Source: Gonapodya sp. JEL0774 (taxonomy: Eukaryota > Monoblepharomycota > Monoblepharidomycetes > Monoblepharidales > Gonapodyaceae). From it: a stretch of 64,000 nucleotides of DNA. Position 1 is the first letter of the stretch, and every line of letters begins with the position of its first letter. The notes under the pieces are model-generated. The model saw only the letters and a program-made list of their open reading frames with translations. It searched no databases and had not been told where the DNA came from. The position numbers were made by a program, and so were the translations under genes. Positions 41,139-53,954 of this stretch are shown here, in pieces. The stretch lies in contig JADIIX010000017.1 of the NCBI GenBank assembly GCA_027604505.1, forward strand, positions 124,001 to 188,000, given 5' to 3'.

Positions 41139-42640
41139 TTATACAGTCGCGGGTGACAACAAGGGTGACCTTAACTTCCTGTCATACTCAGTTGCCCTTT
41201 CATCAAGCAGAGTTATGATGTTCAGCGTGTCCCGCATGACTGTCTTAACGTGGTAACGGAGTCCAGAAATGGCTCTCAAGAGATCGTTGGACCACTTGAT
41301 CCCAACACCGTGTCCAGCAACTCCTGCGGCACCTGCAGCAACAGCGAAACCTGCCGCACCCCAACTAGCTCCAGCCGCTACCTCGGCAGTGGCAATCAGG
41401 GGAAGGCCGACCAATGCCGCACCACCTGTGAAAAAAGCCGCAATGCCGAGGCCGACCCCGGCAACAGTGCCCACAGCCCTTCGATGCCACAGTGACTCTC
41501 TCAGATGGATTATTGTGGCAGTAAAATTAGACATAACGTCAAACTCACGCTGTGGACAGCAGTCCTATATGAAGTTTTCTCGTTTTGGTCGCAGTCTCCC
41601 CTTGCTCCCTGAGCTTCGATAATATCGAGTTCAGATCTATTGTTATATCAATAAGTTCATTCACGCATGTGAGTGCAATATCGTAGAATTCGCCTGCCAA
41701 TTGCCGTGATTTTGTAAGCAAGCAACTCTCAACCTTGATGAAATGTTCTCACCTATGCCAGAACTTTCAGAAAGGGTTTTCACGTTTGCCAAAACATCCG
41801 GAATCTTTGGTAACAGTTCCATCAACTCTGGTACAGACAGACTGTTACTGCGAATCCAAAAGAAATTGATCGCCAATCACTTACTCCTTCGCTGCTCTTC
41901 GACCTTTTCAAATGAATCAAAAGTATTTTGCAAAACGGATAAGGTGACAATTGTACTGAGGGTCAAGAGCGAGACAATGGGCTGGTGATATACGAGGATA
42001 GTGCCAATCTGATACAAGGTGGAAGTGAATTTACCAAAGAATGCAAACACACGACCGCGAATTACCCACAGACAGAGCACCTACACCCTTAGGTTGTGCC
42101 ACAGCCTGGAATGCTCTGATTAGCGTCTCGAAGGTTGCCGGAGCCGCACCGCCCACTGTAGAAAACGCTGTTTTGATCGTTTCTAGCTCTGTGTGTACAA
42201 AAGATCTTATGTCGTCGGACACATTGATGCTCTTGAGGTGTCGCTCCACTTGAGTGCACCACGTGCTGAAATGGTCATTCCATGTCTGATGGTCTTGGAA
42301 GGTCTCCCAAAACCCCCTCTCTGATACTTAGGACAACATGTCATTGATTGCTTTGTCCCGCCACAAGAGTAACTCAACATCCACTTACCAGGATCACGGT
42401 TGTATTCTTCAAGATATTTCTTTCCTTTCAATCTTGCCTTCCCGATATCGTACTTCAACTCTTTGATTAGACGAACAATTATTTCGCAAATCTTGAATCT
42501 GCTTCGACATTTGAATGCCGAACCTACGTCTCCAGTCACGCTCTGAGAGCTTATTCTCCCGAGCTTGGACCTTATCCTCCCGAGCTTGGAGCTCAGCTAG
42601 GCGAGTCCTGAGTGCCTAGTTCGGTACGGATCTGGTTTCC
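41139..42640 (-). CDS. Long alpha-helical protein with Gly/Ala-rich hydrophobic segment
   Basis: At least six minus-strand exons read as continuous helical sequence. A charged coiled coil (about 42540-42640) carries a 21-bp internal duplication. Helical exons follow at about 42080-42480, a membrane-like helix at 41890-42000, and further helices at 41570-41850. The last large exon (41139 to about 41520) has 60 or so residues of Gly/Ala/Val-rich hydrophobic sequence, broken by short turns, followed by a final helix. No family is recognised. A long helical bundle with a glycine-rich hydrophobic hairpin resembles the architecture of alpha-helical pore-forming and apolipoprotein-L-like proteins. 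That is a shape comparison, not homology. The start codon is not found. Confidence 0.5.
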
Positions 42641-42870
42641 ACAGCGACGATTCCGAATCATGGCTCATAGATAACAGATAACGCACTTGGTTCCTTTCTT
42701 GAACAAGTTCCACGAGGTCGGGGTGCGCGAGGAACTCGCGCGCCACCGTTGCAGAAGCAGAAGACGGTACAATGAGGTAATTATTGATATGACCTTCATC
42801 TGAGTTTTGTCAAAAGAGCAGGCATTGTGAGCAGGTGATATGAACAGTATCGCTCTATGGACACAAACTG

Positions 42871-43268
42871 TCACGACAAGTGGGCATTGACCGGTCCTCC
42901 ACCCCTACAGAAGCAAATTGCAATAAGTAAATGTTGCCACGCCATGATATCGAATTCGGTTGGAGAATATTTCAACTTGCAATCGTCAGCAAAGTACTTG
43001 TACTGCGGATAGGATCATGAATGAGAGTTCGGAAAAGCGTCCTACCCTGATTGAAGCGCGAAATCAGTTAGCTCCGGCCACTCACTTCGACTTTCTGTCC
43101 TAGTGGTAAGGAAACTTTCGTAATGAAGATTGGGCTGAAGCCCTCGATGTCAATTCTTTCCATGACAACACTCCTAGACCAGTTGTCGAAGGTGCCACTG
43201 AGGACAACAGACGTTGGGGACCCTTTAGGCCATTTAGGGTGGAAGATGAATTCGTGAGTGTACGTCAT
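42871..43268 (-). CDS. Small CBM48 (glycogen-binding) domain protein
   Basis: Exon 43086-43268 starts MTYTHEFIFHPKWPKG and contains SVVLSGTFDNWSRSVVMER and KVSLPLGQKVE. This is the strand pattern of the CBM48/AMPK-beta carbohydrate-binding module (W of the DNWS motif binds glucan). After an intron, the exon from 43002 encodes YKYFADDCKLKYSPTEFD, the continuation of the module. The present model then ends within about 25 residues. Further 3' exons are possible, so the end given is approximate. The single-module protein could anchor a kinase or phosphatase to glycogen. Confidence 0.6.
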
Positions 43269-43319
43269 GGTGGTGGTGGGATACACCGTCCATGGACTGT
43301 CGAAAGGCAGATATCTGTC

Positions 43320-43380
43320 TGCTGTGGATTTTGCTGCGGATTTTGCTGTGGATTTTGCTGTGGATTTTGCTGTGGATTGC
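43320..43380. repeat. 12-bp tandem repeat
   Basis: Four to five imperfect copies of GATTTTGCTGTG occur just upstream of the CBM48 start codon. They lie in an open minus-strand frame, where they would encode repeated TAKS. The more likely CBM48 start is downstream at 43268, which places the repeat in the promoter or 5' UTR. Confidence 0.6.
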
Positions 43381-43590
43381 TGTGGGGGGCTGAAGCAAAG
43401 CTCCGACAGCAGAATCAGCGCAAACGACAGGAGTGAATTCATTCCCAACTACACTCCAGAAGGACGACCGCTTTTCCAGCCTATCTATCTGCTGGCACAC
43501 TGATCTATCTCAAGCTCTTCACCCAGTTTCTATCCAATCTCGTTCAGAACTAATTCCTCCACAGCCTCTCTGCCTCGTCCTCGATCTCCC

Positions 43591-44529
43591 ATGCTGGACC
43601 TCCTTCCTTCGGACATCTTCTTCATTTGCCGCCTTCTTTATGAGCTACTTGGGCTCTATACAGCCTGGCCCACTATGTCGCACCGAAAAAGTTTGAGCCA
43701 CCCAGTTGCCAGTGAGTGGTACCAATCGAGTATACGATCACTTCGTCGACCTTCACCGCAGTTGTCTTCAGGGAGAGCTCTCACCCATGTCGACAATCTA
43801 AAGAAGCGCATCATTCCGATCGAGAAGTTGATGGGTGAGTGCAGCAAGTTCCTAAATGAACCCGTTCTCAATCAAGAAGCGGCACCTTCACAAGTGTATT
43901 TATGTACATTGCAGAATTGTACCTTGCGGAATCTTCCGGCTCACATCACGCTCCGCAATCAGTCAAGTCGCTTTCACATCTTGAACAAAGCTGCGGATTT
44001 CATCAGAGATGGAAGCATGGAATCCGTACTGATCGTAATACAAAATCTTGCTAGTATTTGTCTCAATTCTGCCACCAATCCTCGGTCGACAGAGACTGCA
44101 AAGACCCCAAAAGAAGATATCAAATCAGTCTTCCTGTCTTTGGTCGCGGGTTTGAGTTTTGCAGTCGTTGGGACGAGGGTCGTAGAAGATCAGCTGACAA
44201 ACGAGCGCATCTCCGAGCTTCTTAGGCAGTCAGAGTACACGGACTTTGCAGAGTCAATTATTGGATGTCATCACTTCCAATTTGGCATGGGGCTCTGGGG
44301 ACACAGGGAACACAGGGAACACAGGTAAAACCAGGCTGGGCTTTTGGATGTGGTCCTGCCCGCAGCTGGATTCGGTGCCTCGGTGTTCGGAATAGTGTGG
44401 ACAACGGAAATGGTTCATAACTTCAAGGGGCTCATGCTTGTTGTCAAAACGTCTGCATCATGCTTGAAGGCGCAGCTGGAAATGTTCGAAACCAGGTTGA
44501 AGACTGCAGCTGGGATCGCTGTCCCATAG
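43591..44529 (+). CDS. Helical protein with hydrophobic segment, unknown
   Basis: A 245-codon frame (43591-44328) encodes mostly helical sequence with a hydrophobic stretch (SVFLSLVAGLSFAVVG). A second frame (44344-44529) contains VVLPAAGFGASVFGIVW and an amphipathic helix before its stop. They may be joined by a short intron or a frame error at the repeated GGAACACA motif at 44305-44328. No family is recognised. Its composition resembles the helical gene on the opposite strand 1 kb away, and the two could be a related divergent pair. Confidence 0.4.
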
Positions 44530-45010
44530 AGATTTGTATTTAATTCATCTATTTTTACCCTTGAAGTTCTGTATCACTGTGGAAGTCAGTAGTTTTGGAG
44601 TCCCTCCGTCATCAACTTGCTCACAGCAGCGTCAGCGAGGTTTGGCGGGAGACAGTAGTGTTTTCATTATGAACCACCACCAACTCAGATCGTTTCTACT
44701 CGCCGCAAAGCCTATTTTCGCAACCATTGAGGGATCCAACGACACACAGAGAACGCATTGAGAGCCGCGACAAGGGCATTACTGAATTCGACCCCACAAG
44801 CAAAGAATGAAATTGAGAAGACCGCAAGATAAAGACCGACTTCGAGGGCAATAAGCGTACTTGCTCAGTGAGATGAGCAACTGCATTGGTTGAAACAGAT
44901 ACATGCTCGGACACCCTTCAATGGGTACCCAACCGGTCAGGGTGGTCAAGGGCAGTGGTTTTAATACCTTGGGAAATGAAGATTGAGGAATTATCCCATC
45001 TCCTCGTGCG
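44530..45010. other. Intergenic sequence, no gene seen
   Basis: These 481 bp lie upstream of the OPT gene. Minus-strand frames here are short or overlap the OPT first exon antisense. This is the probable OPT promoter region. Confidence 0.35.
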
Positions 45011-47455
45011 ATGTCTGAACAATCTGAGAAGGTACTGGTTGTCAAAGAAGGCAACAACGACAACGAAGGTTTGGATGAGCCAGATCTCAGCCTGGTAGAG
45101 GAGGAGCATGAATTCACATGGCGGGCATCTGTTGTCGGAAGTGTGCTCGGATGCGTGGTCGCGGCCTCCAACTTCTACCTCGGGCTCAAAGTTGGATGGA
45201 CGTTTGGAGCGTCAATATTTGGGGCAATTTTCACCTTTGGGATTCTCATGCCCATCAGTCGTACACTTTCTGGCACGTACTTTGGGCCCAAAGAGAACGT
45301 GACCGCTCAAACAGCAGCATCGACCGCTGGTGGTCTTTCTGTCGGTGAGCTCATGCGCGCCAGCCACTCACACAGTGAATGTAATGCAGCATATCTATGT
45401 TTCGTTATTACGGACAAGGAATGATTACGGCAATACCTGCCATGTACCGATTGGGTCTGTTGAGCGATGATGTGACCAAAGATGTTGCAAGACTCACATT
45501 GTGGACCATCGGTAGGTCAACGCATATCAAGTGGGCCAGTGTCGGGTGTTCACAATCCCATCTACTTTTCAACGCAGCTGCCTCATTCTATGGACTTTTC
45601 TTCGCAATTCCCCTGCGCAAATACTTTGTCCTGCAGCTCGGTGACAAACTACCATTTCCAACACCGACGGCCACCGCAAATACCATAAAAATTCTTCATA
45701 GTTCCTCCAAAGGAACCAGAATAGGTCTGGAAAGCGTGCGTGCAATGGCTGTAGCGTTCAGTGAGTGCGGAGAGTCGCAGGGAAGGACACAGGAAATTGA
45801 CTCTAAATTCTGTCCGCCTCATTGTGTGCAGTCATTTCCACCGTCACGAATCTCATCAGCTATTGGATCTACATATTTGACAAGATTCACATCATTTACT
45901 GGATTGGGCGAGCAACTGGTAGCTCCTTTTTGCAACGTGCCGACGTGACATGGGGTTTCTACTTTACACCAAATTTCGCATTTTTTGGAGCCGGTCTGAT
46001 TACCCCACCGAATGTCGTCTTTTCTTTTCTGGCGGGATCCTTCATTGCCTATGGTATTGGTGGTCCCATAATGCTCGACAACGGGTGAGACTGATTAATA
46101 CAGTGAATTGATCGGCTCGCACAAAAAAAGTCTCATATCCTTTTTAGTTACTTGGTCTCTGCTCTTGGTTGGGGGCGTACCGGAAATGGTTCTGCTCAAA
46201 GCTGGTGGTTTTGGCCGGGGATGGCTTTGATGCTGGTTACGGCGTTTGCGGACATCGCGGTCCATTGGCGTGTCGTCTGGCATGCCATGCGATCATTCGC
46301 CATAAATGGCGTCGATCGCTTGGAAGCGTGGCGGGAAGGAGGAAAAGCGGTCGATCCTGTCCCGGATTATCTCCAGATACCATTCTCCTGGTGGGCAGGT
46401 GGACTCACTTGCTCAGTTACACTGACTTGTGAGTATCCTGGGCGTGATCTGAGATTGAGGAATCTGACTGACACCGATTTTCAAGGTTCGATCATGGGTT
46501 TCTATTTCGGTATTCCTTTGGGGCAGTCCATCCTCGCCTTGATATTTGCGTTCTTCCTGTCAATCGTTGGAGCTTTTGCCGCGGGACAAACAGACATAAA
46601 CCCCATCTCTACTCTCGCGAAGGTGGTCCAACTCACTTTCGCCCATATGCCGGCCAGTTCTCTGCAAGACCTCCAGCGCAGCAACCTTCTCTGCGCAGCC
46701 GTGACATCATCATCAGCCTGCCAGTCGGTTGATATGCTTTCAGATCTTAAGACGGGCCACATCGTTGGAGCCAGCCCCCGGTCACAGTTCCTCGCACAGC
46801 TTGTAGGGAGCTTCTTTGCGGTAATAATGAACGTGTCACTGTTTGTTCTATTCGCAAAAGCATACCCCTGCATCGTAATCATCCAAGATACGTGTGAATT
46901 TGGGTGAGAGCATGATGTTCACATGTTGAAGTTTGACCTCATGGATGTCCTTTGCAGGCTCTCTCCTGTGTTGTCCTGGCAAAATGTTACCATTCTTCTC
47001 ACTCAGAATCCGAGTATACCACTTTCTTCCATCATAACTGCCGCGGGATGCAGCGTTCTCGCTTGTGTTTACGTGTTCGGCAAGTCCTTGATTCCAACAA
47101 AGTATGAGCCCTACCTCCCCAATCTCAACGCTGCAGGTCTGGGCTTCCTTGTACCACAGCCATCGACTCCACTGGCGATGGCTTTGGCTGTTGTACTGGG
47201 GTGGTTGTGGGAACGTCACCACAAGAAAAGCCATGACAAATTCCGCTCAGCAGTAGCGGCTGGCGCAATTGCGGGGGTGGGAATCGTGGGTGAGTAGTTT
47301 TTCAGGTTTATTGTGGTGCAGAATGTGCAAACAAGTGACATGCCCTCCTGTTTGAAGCACTAATTCGAGCTGTCATGAAACTAGCCGGTGTACCATCCAA
47401 TGTCATCACATCGAACTGTCCACTAAGTGCGAGTGGAACGACAGCGTGCCTGTGA
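45011..47455 (+). CDS. OPT-family oligopeptide/metal-chelate transporter
   Basis: Eight exons (45011-45344, 45419-45511, 45578-45760, 45832-46084, 46148-46428, 46486-46903, 46958-47289, 47358-47455) give 663 residues. A short acidic cytosolic N-terminus precedes many membrane helices. Family landmarks are NFYLGLKVGWTFGASIFGAI, PAMYRLGLL, KLPFPTPTATANTI, IAYGIGGPIM, FGIPLGQSILALIFAFFLS and NAAGLGFLVPQPST. OPT proteins import small peptides, glutathione or metal chelates by proton symport at the plasma membrane or vacuole. The P-T-P-T segment and length of about 660 recall the YSL/bacterial-like branch more than the longer yeast Opt1 branch. The last intron was chosen because it alone restores the C-terminal frame. 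Confidence 0.88.
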
Positions 47456-47673
47456 AGAAGAAAGAAGCGGGATGGATTGGCAATTGAGTTCAGTTTTAAT
47501 CTTGTAACGCCTACAAAAATTCTGGCACTATGTAGTGAGGTAAACCCCATTCATTTGCACAGAAAGGAACGCCCCAGCTATTTTAATTGGCAATTTGAAT
47601 TGGAGCTTGCTGGTACGACGGATACTACGGATACGTCAAAGCGTACCGGACACGCCCAGAGACGAGAGCAGGG

Positions 47674-50600
47674 ATGAGCACGAGCGGGCAAGTTGGTAAT
47701 GCGGGGAACGGTGGTCTTTTGAGGAATGGAGTGATCGCAGAACCGGCAACTTCTGGTTCAGAGTTCGATTCGCACGCCAAGCAAAGGCCTGGTAAGCTCT
47801 AAACAGAAAGAAGGAATTGGGGGTTAGTTTTGGTGGTTTTGAGTTCCTTGAACATAATAATGTCTCCCCCAGTCACCGCAAACGATGGAAGCAGGTTTCT
47901 CCAGCTGGATCAATCCCAGAAGCAGAAAAATGTCAGCGTAGCTCCGATTCTGCCGCTCCTTCCTCCTGTTTCGCCGACGACTGCAGGTACGGTGACCAGC
48001 ACCCCGCCGTCGTCGCAGTCCTCGCCTGGAGCTGGATGGGACGCCCTTGCTTCGCCCGGCGAACATTCTCCTGTAATTCACCCGCGTTATGGACCGTCTC
48101 TGTCGTCTTCCTATGTACTCGCTTCCCCTCCTACCCAAACCTCCACGTCTTCAACTGAAAAATGCAATTCCCCACGCACTCTCAACCGGGAGCTCAACGT
48201 GCATTTACAGCACGCATCCTCCCTTCTAAACCACCCTTCAATCAACCACCTCGAGCACTACAGAAACTCAATCCTCTCGGGTTTCGCGGCCGCTTCCGGT
48301 GGTCCCACCGTATCGCCTTTGTCCTTACTTGACCCTTCCCCTGGACTCAACGACTCGTCACCATCTGTATATCATCGACATGTCTTTGCACCAGAACTCA
48401 CACCTGTGCATCTCGCCTCCTTTGTCCCTTTCACATCTCCCGTGCTTGACCTTGGTGATGAACCCGATAGCCTCATACATTCACTTTCTGAATCTCGATC
48501 CTCTCAACAAATGGTACCTTTTTCTACTTCTCGTGCATCTGCATCTGTTTTGAATGACGGCCTCACACATGCCGGAGTTTTCCCAGAGCCCACCTCTGAA
48601 GCAAGTGTGCTCCACCATGATGCTGGTGAAGCGAATAATCCCAGTTTTCCCACCGCCAAACACCGTAACTCTCTGCTAGTCACCTCATCCGATCACACGC
48701 CATCTTTTGTACATATACCGTCCGCATCCACCACCACTTCTTCCTCTGGTGGGAGGGCACCTGGCCGCCTCCCGCACCGGCCTGCCCCACCACCGCCCGC
48801 AGGCTACCTAAATGACATTAGCAGGGCTACTACGCACGTCACTGTTGATGGAACAACTGAACAAGATATCAAAGGAAGGCGGCCCATAGAAGAAGCCGTT
48901 TCTGCATCCCCCATCAAGAACCTACCGGCACTCCCGACACCGCAGTTAAGCTCACCTACGCCATCTCACTCTTATTCAGATGATTTCGAGCCCGCTACGG
49001 AGCATCTATCACGTTCGGCCTCGCCCACGTACTCTTATTCGCTTTCCATTCAATCTCACCTGTCGTCACCGGTGCAATTGGAACTGAAACCTCCTACTCC
49101 CACCGCCACCACGCCCATGCGCTGCACATCTCCTTCGCCATCTTCGTCACCGAAAACCGTGTCGCCTTTATCTCCTCCATCCTCACCGTCCACGTCTGCG
49201 CACACCACTCCTGCCCGCCCTACTCCCTCACTCAATTCAATGCAGGCTCGACCTATTGCGACGCCGGCCAGGTGGCGGAGGCAAACCACACCACCTGCGG
49301 CCGTCTTGAGTGATCGAGTGTATGCAGCGAACCCTGTTGGCAGTACCACCAGAGTCACTGCAAATTTGGAGCCCGACTGCGGAGATGATGAGGAGAGTGG
49401 CGGGGCCGGCAACACGGCAGATGGGGGAGGATACTCCTATCCTACTACGACTACTCCAGCAGGTCCGTGGAGAATGGGCGTGCCAGGTGGGGAATGGGTC
49501 GAGTTTGATGTGGAGGACCGGGAGGAAGGAGCAGCTCAAGGGTTAAGCAGTTCGAGCAGCAACAGGTATGAGCCCGGTTTTGGTGGTGGGCTGGATGGGG
49601 AGCAAGAACGAAGGCAGGACCCTGCGGAATATTTTGCCTTACTGGCTGACAAAAGACGAGGTGGCATAGGAAGGCTTGCTCGCGGAGGGGGTATTCACCG
49701 CCCACATCTCACGTCACCGCCACCTCGCGTCACGTCCCATCTTTCTAGTCCTGCTGCGATGCGCCGCGTGCTTGTCGGCTCAAATTCAGGGTCGCCATCC
49801 CCTTCGGGGTCGGGAATGGGTTCGCGAACACCCAGTCCATCGTCGCATCACTTTCGTCGCCGGTCCCCATCACCCGGATCGTTATCTCTCTCCCATGGCT
49901 CTTCGTCGTCATCGCAGTCGTCCGTGCGATCACCGTCATCGTCTGTGGGTGTTGCAGATTTGGGGGATGCGGATGGGGAGGACTACGAAGGGTTTTTCTC
50001 GTTTGAAAGGCCTTCCAGCGGGCGGATTGTACAGACGTATGGAGTTGGGGCGTATGCCCAGGGTCAGGGCATTGGGTATGGACCGACTTCTGTGCCAGAA
50101 AATCATGGTTATTTGGGACACCACCCCGGGATACCTATACGCCCGCGAGCGAGCTTGTGGACCGGAACAGGTGCAAATGGGAGTGGTAGTGGTGGAACGA
50201 GCAGAGGAACCTCCACTCCTCCTTCGAATGGCACTGGCACTGCTTCCCGACGGCCACCATCCGCAGCGACGAGATCGGAGAACGGAAACGCAGGAGGAAT
50301 GGACGCCAAGGACTTACAGAGACTGATTAGGGAGCATACGGAGGAAGAGCGGCGGAGGAAGGAAGCAGAGGAGTTAAAGGAAAAGATCAGAGCTGCAATG
50401 GGAGGACGGGGAATCAGTGCGGGGGAGGCTGTTTCAGATAAGGCGCTTCAGAAAGGTGGAAGGTTGGGAATGGCGATGGAGAGAAGGCGTAGGAGAGCGG
50501 AGAAGCTTGCAGCCGGCAAAAAGGCGGCCGAAGGAGCAACGACTACGTTGGTGACTGCCGCGCCGCCGCCATTGACGCTGGAGGTGTCACACCAGCATTC

Positions 50601-53600
50601 TAGTTCATTGTCTGTGGGAGACAAGAATGCGGGCGATAGTGACGCCGTGGCAGTCACTGTTTCAGTGGTATCCGCACCTGAGTCGACTGGAGGTATGGTT
50701 GGAGACTCTGGGAAAGGCAAGAAACCTAAAGGGAAAAGGAAGGGGAAAAAGAAAGGAAAAAAGGGGAAGAAGGGTGCAGCTGGGGGAAACAGAGAATCCA
50801 CGGCGTACGGAGGGGAGACAAATGAGGGTGCGACCAAAACCGCGGACCCTGACGAAAGCGAAGAAGAATCTGAACCCACTGCCGATGTCGATGCAGCGTT
50901 TGTGGGTATTAATCTGGGAGTGCCGGAAGAAAGCGGTGGGAGTAGTGTGACACTGGTGGAGGATAGCGGAGAGGTTGGAGGAGGGGCACAAGACAACGAA
51001 ACCCAGGGGAATGGGCACATGCTCGGCGAAGCAAAGGTGCCCTCTGCAGATGACTTCGAAAGAAGTCAGAGCAAGGAAAGAGAGAGAGACCACGTTTTCA
51101 GCCGACATGCCAACAGATGGGCCGGAAGAATTGCAAATGGGGATAGTGACAACCGCAACCCTGTCGGAGTGCAGGTGCCTGCTGGGACAGCGACAACTAT
51201 GACTTCATCAACTGTCGCTCTTTCGCCTTCCAACGAATTGTCAGACGTGGCTGCATCCATTGCATCCAATGGATCCGAACTGACCACCACCGGTGCCTGC
51301 CCCCCATCTGAATCCGTATCTATCCTTCCTGTCGCTACACGTACTCCCGAGCCCCAAACAGGATATCGTGAAGAATCTGTTGAATACATGGCTGTGAGCC
51401 CCATGATTCCTTCGTGGAGTTATGCAGACCTTGTTCAGACTTTGGCAAAGGAAGGATGGCAGACTGGGTCCACTGCGAGAACCATCGTGGATGATGAGTG
51501 AGTCGTGCGTGTATGTTAAGAGCATTTGTGATGCTAGAGGCTAATGTCCCTGTTGTTCTCTTGTGCTCTTCCATGTTAGACGCCTGGCCGCGTGGAATCT
51601 CTCTCCAATATTCCTCTTCAAGCTCCCTGAGGAGCGTTGGACGCGATCCGCTGTCTTAGTTCTCGAGCTCCACCGGACGAAGTCTGATTCCATGGACCCT
51701 CTCTTCTCTGTACCATTCCTTGCACGCTTGTTGAACGCGCTCCCTGTCGATGCTGTGCCCACCAACATTTCACCTGGGAGTTTGTTTGGGAGGGTGACGT
51801 GTTCCACAAAGTACGATGAAGAATTAAGGTTCAAAGTTGTGGACATAATGAGCAAAGTCCCTACGAGAATGGGGGCTGAGAGCAAGATTGCTTCCAGACC
51901 GCCTGTTTTGTGGTCAGGTGATGGAGTGCCACAGGTTGGTCTTATCAGTTGGTGAGAATTCAAACCAAATTTAATCCGATTTGATCGTTCGTGCTGTGCT
52001 TTCGCAGATTTATGTCGTGGCGTGTCGTTCTTCACACGGTGTTGCCCTGATGCGTCGGCTGATGACACCTCCCTCACCACTATCTCCAGCCACGCCGGTA
52101 TATCTCGATCCTCCAACCCGGTTTGAGCTGCTGGGTATCAAATGTGCGGACTCCCTGCGTCTAAACCAAGCGAAGATGGTCACCCCGCTTCCGGTTGGAC
52201 ATCCAGGCTACAACAAGAGCCTCAACTCTCTCATGGCCCGTGTGTCGATGGAGTCAGAACGTCTGACTAATCCGGGGTTTACCCCCTTTGTCCAATGGAT
52301 TGTGCTTGCTTTTCGTGGATTCTGTAGTTCGGCTACTATGGAAACTGTCCTTAGCAAATATCGCTCCGATGTTGGAACAAAGCCGGAATCGTTCGACATT
52401 GTGGTATCGCCCACAGCTGAAGCCGGGTACGACTGGACTGCTACCTTTTTCCGTGACGCGGAAATTGTTCAGGATTATTCGTTGTATGCCAAAGGTGACG
52501 TTTGGGCTCCAGAGAAGATGCTCAGTTTGCACCCCATGCGATGGGCGTACGCGGCGCCTGCGTTTGAGACGACGATTTGCATTGTACGGGAGTCACACAT
52601 TATTCGCGTGGGCGACCTTATGGCCTCTCTGACGGCAGTCGGGGTTACTTTGGTAGGACTCAGGATGACAACGCTCGGCATGGTCGAGGCAGCTCGGATG
52701 GTTGCTGCGGAGGCAGAGCGGGAGCCTGGGATCAGCAGCCAAGCGCGTCAAACCTTTCAAACTTGGCACGCAGATAAGGCCGCCATTATTCTGTGCGTGC
52801 TGGGTATCAACGTGATTAGGCAGGTTCAGCAAGTACTCCAAAAGTTTAACGCGGATTTGCTGTGTTCCCATGGTCAGAGTGCTGGTGGTAAACGACCAAT
52901 CTCGGCGAGGGAGAGGCTGCTCATGGGGGTATTCTGTGAGTTACAGTTCCAATATTATATTATGTCCTCTGGAACTCATGATATTGATCCTGGACATCAA
53001 ATTTCAGCGCCAACATCTTTACTTGTGGCCACTAGGTTCCGGCAGTCTCTTTTCCCACATGGCGTGGCACTTGGAATCCGGTCTAAAATTGTCGATGGTG
53101 GAGTGAGTTCGAAGCCTCTTTCACATCTGAATGATCCTTCAATCCTTCCGCCGAACAGCTCATACAAGTTCTTCGCCCGGTTGTCACTTCCGAGTCCTCA
53201 TCACGGGTCATGACGCCCATTTTGCCTCCTAGTTCTGCTGCGGCCCTTGTCGTACTACCTCCAACAAGCTCTTCGTATTCTCAGACAGTTGAGGACTGGT
53301 CGCGCCTTGTTAGCAGGTTGCTCATGACTTCCCAGTCAGGAAGTGACCACCAATCCGAAATCTATGTGCTCGGATTGTATTTGGGGCCTCTGACCGAACA
53401 ACAGACGGAAAAATTATTGATGATTTCGAATGGCGCTCATTTGGATTCTGTTGATTCTGGCATTCGGGCGGCTGTCCAAAGGGGACCATGCTTTGCAACG
53501 GTTGTTGGTCGGAAAGGCAAGTTTGCACCCATGGCCGACAGACTGAAGGAAGCCTTATTATTGTGAGTTTGCGCAATTTCTCTATCTTGACAGTGCCTCA

Positions 53601-53740
53601 TGATTGTGCTGCCATCCCGATCCATTAGCTGGAATGCCCCTGTGTCTGTTCCCGAAATTGCAACGACTCAGCAGGCAGCACTTGAGCAAATCTCTGTGAT
53701 TTTCAGCTCCTTGGTGATACCCTCGGCGCTGCGCGCCTGA
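47674..53740 (+). CDS. Large protein with NDK-like domains, unknown function
   Basis: Seven exons (47674-47791, 47873-51497, 51580-51934, 52008-52935, 53008-53102, 53159-53562, 53629-53740) give 1,878 residues. The first exon starts MSTSGQVGNAGNGG and joins in phase to the 3.6-kb exon. About 1,250 residues are Ser/Pro-rich and disordered, with a Lys/Glu-rich coiled coil and a poly-basic KGKRKGKKKGKKGKKG stretch. The folded C-terminal part contains ETTICIVRESHIIRVGDLMA and AVGVTLVGLRMTTLGMVEAA, the strand-helix pattern of a nucleoside diphosphate kinase fold. Later, RGPCFATVVGRKGKFAPMAD may be the matching half or a second copy. No catalytic His is evident, so a non-enzymatic NDK-like scaffold is likely. 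The intron 52936-53007 is 72 nt and stop-free, so it may be retained. Confidence 0.65.
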
Positions 53741-53954
53741 TAAGTGGCTTGAACGGACTTTCTGAGATTCCTGTTTGCACTTCATTGTTGCGTCAGCAAA
53801 TATGCACAGCTTGGCCTTGTTATTTCAGGCCATTGATACATATCCCATTCTAGAGGAGTTCTTTTTCGCAAATAGTGTACAGCGCCGATATGGCAAATGT
53901 TTCTGTAGTAATTCATTCATAGAAGCACGGATCCGTCATTGTTGTAATTCGAGA

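Noticed and set aside
47860-47872. ATG at 47860 as the start of the NDK-like protein
   Set aside because: The ATG lies inside a good intron (47792-47872). The upstream exon starting at 47674 joins in the correct phase and gives a better start.
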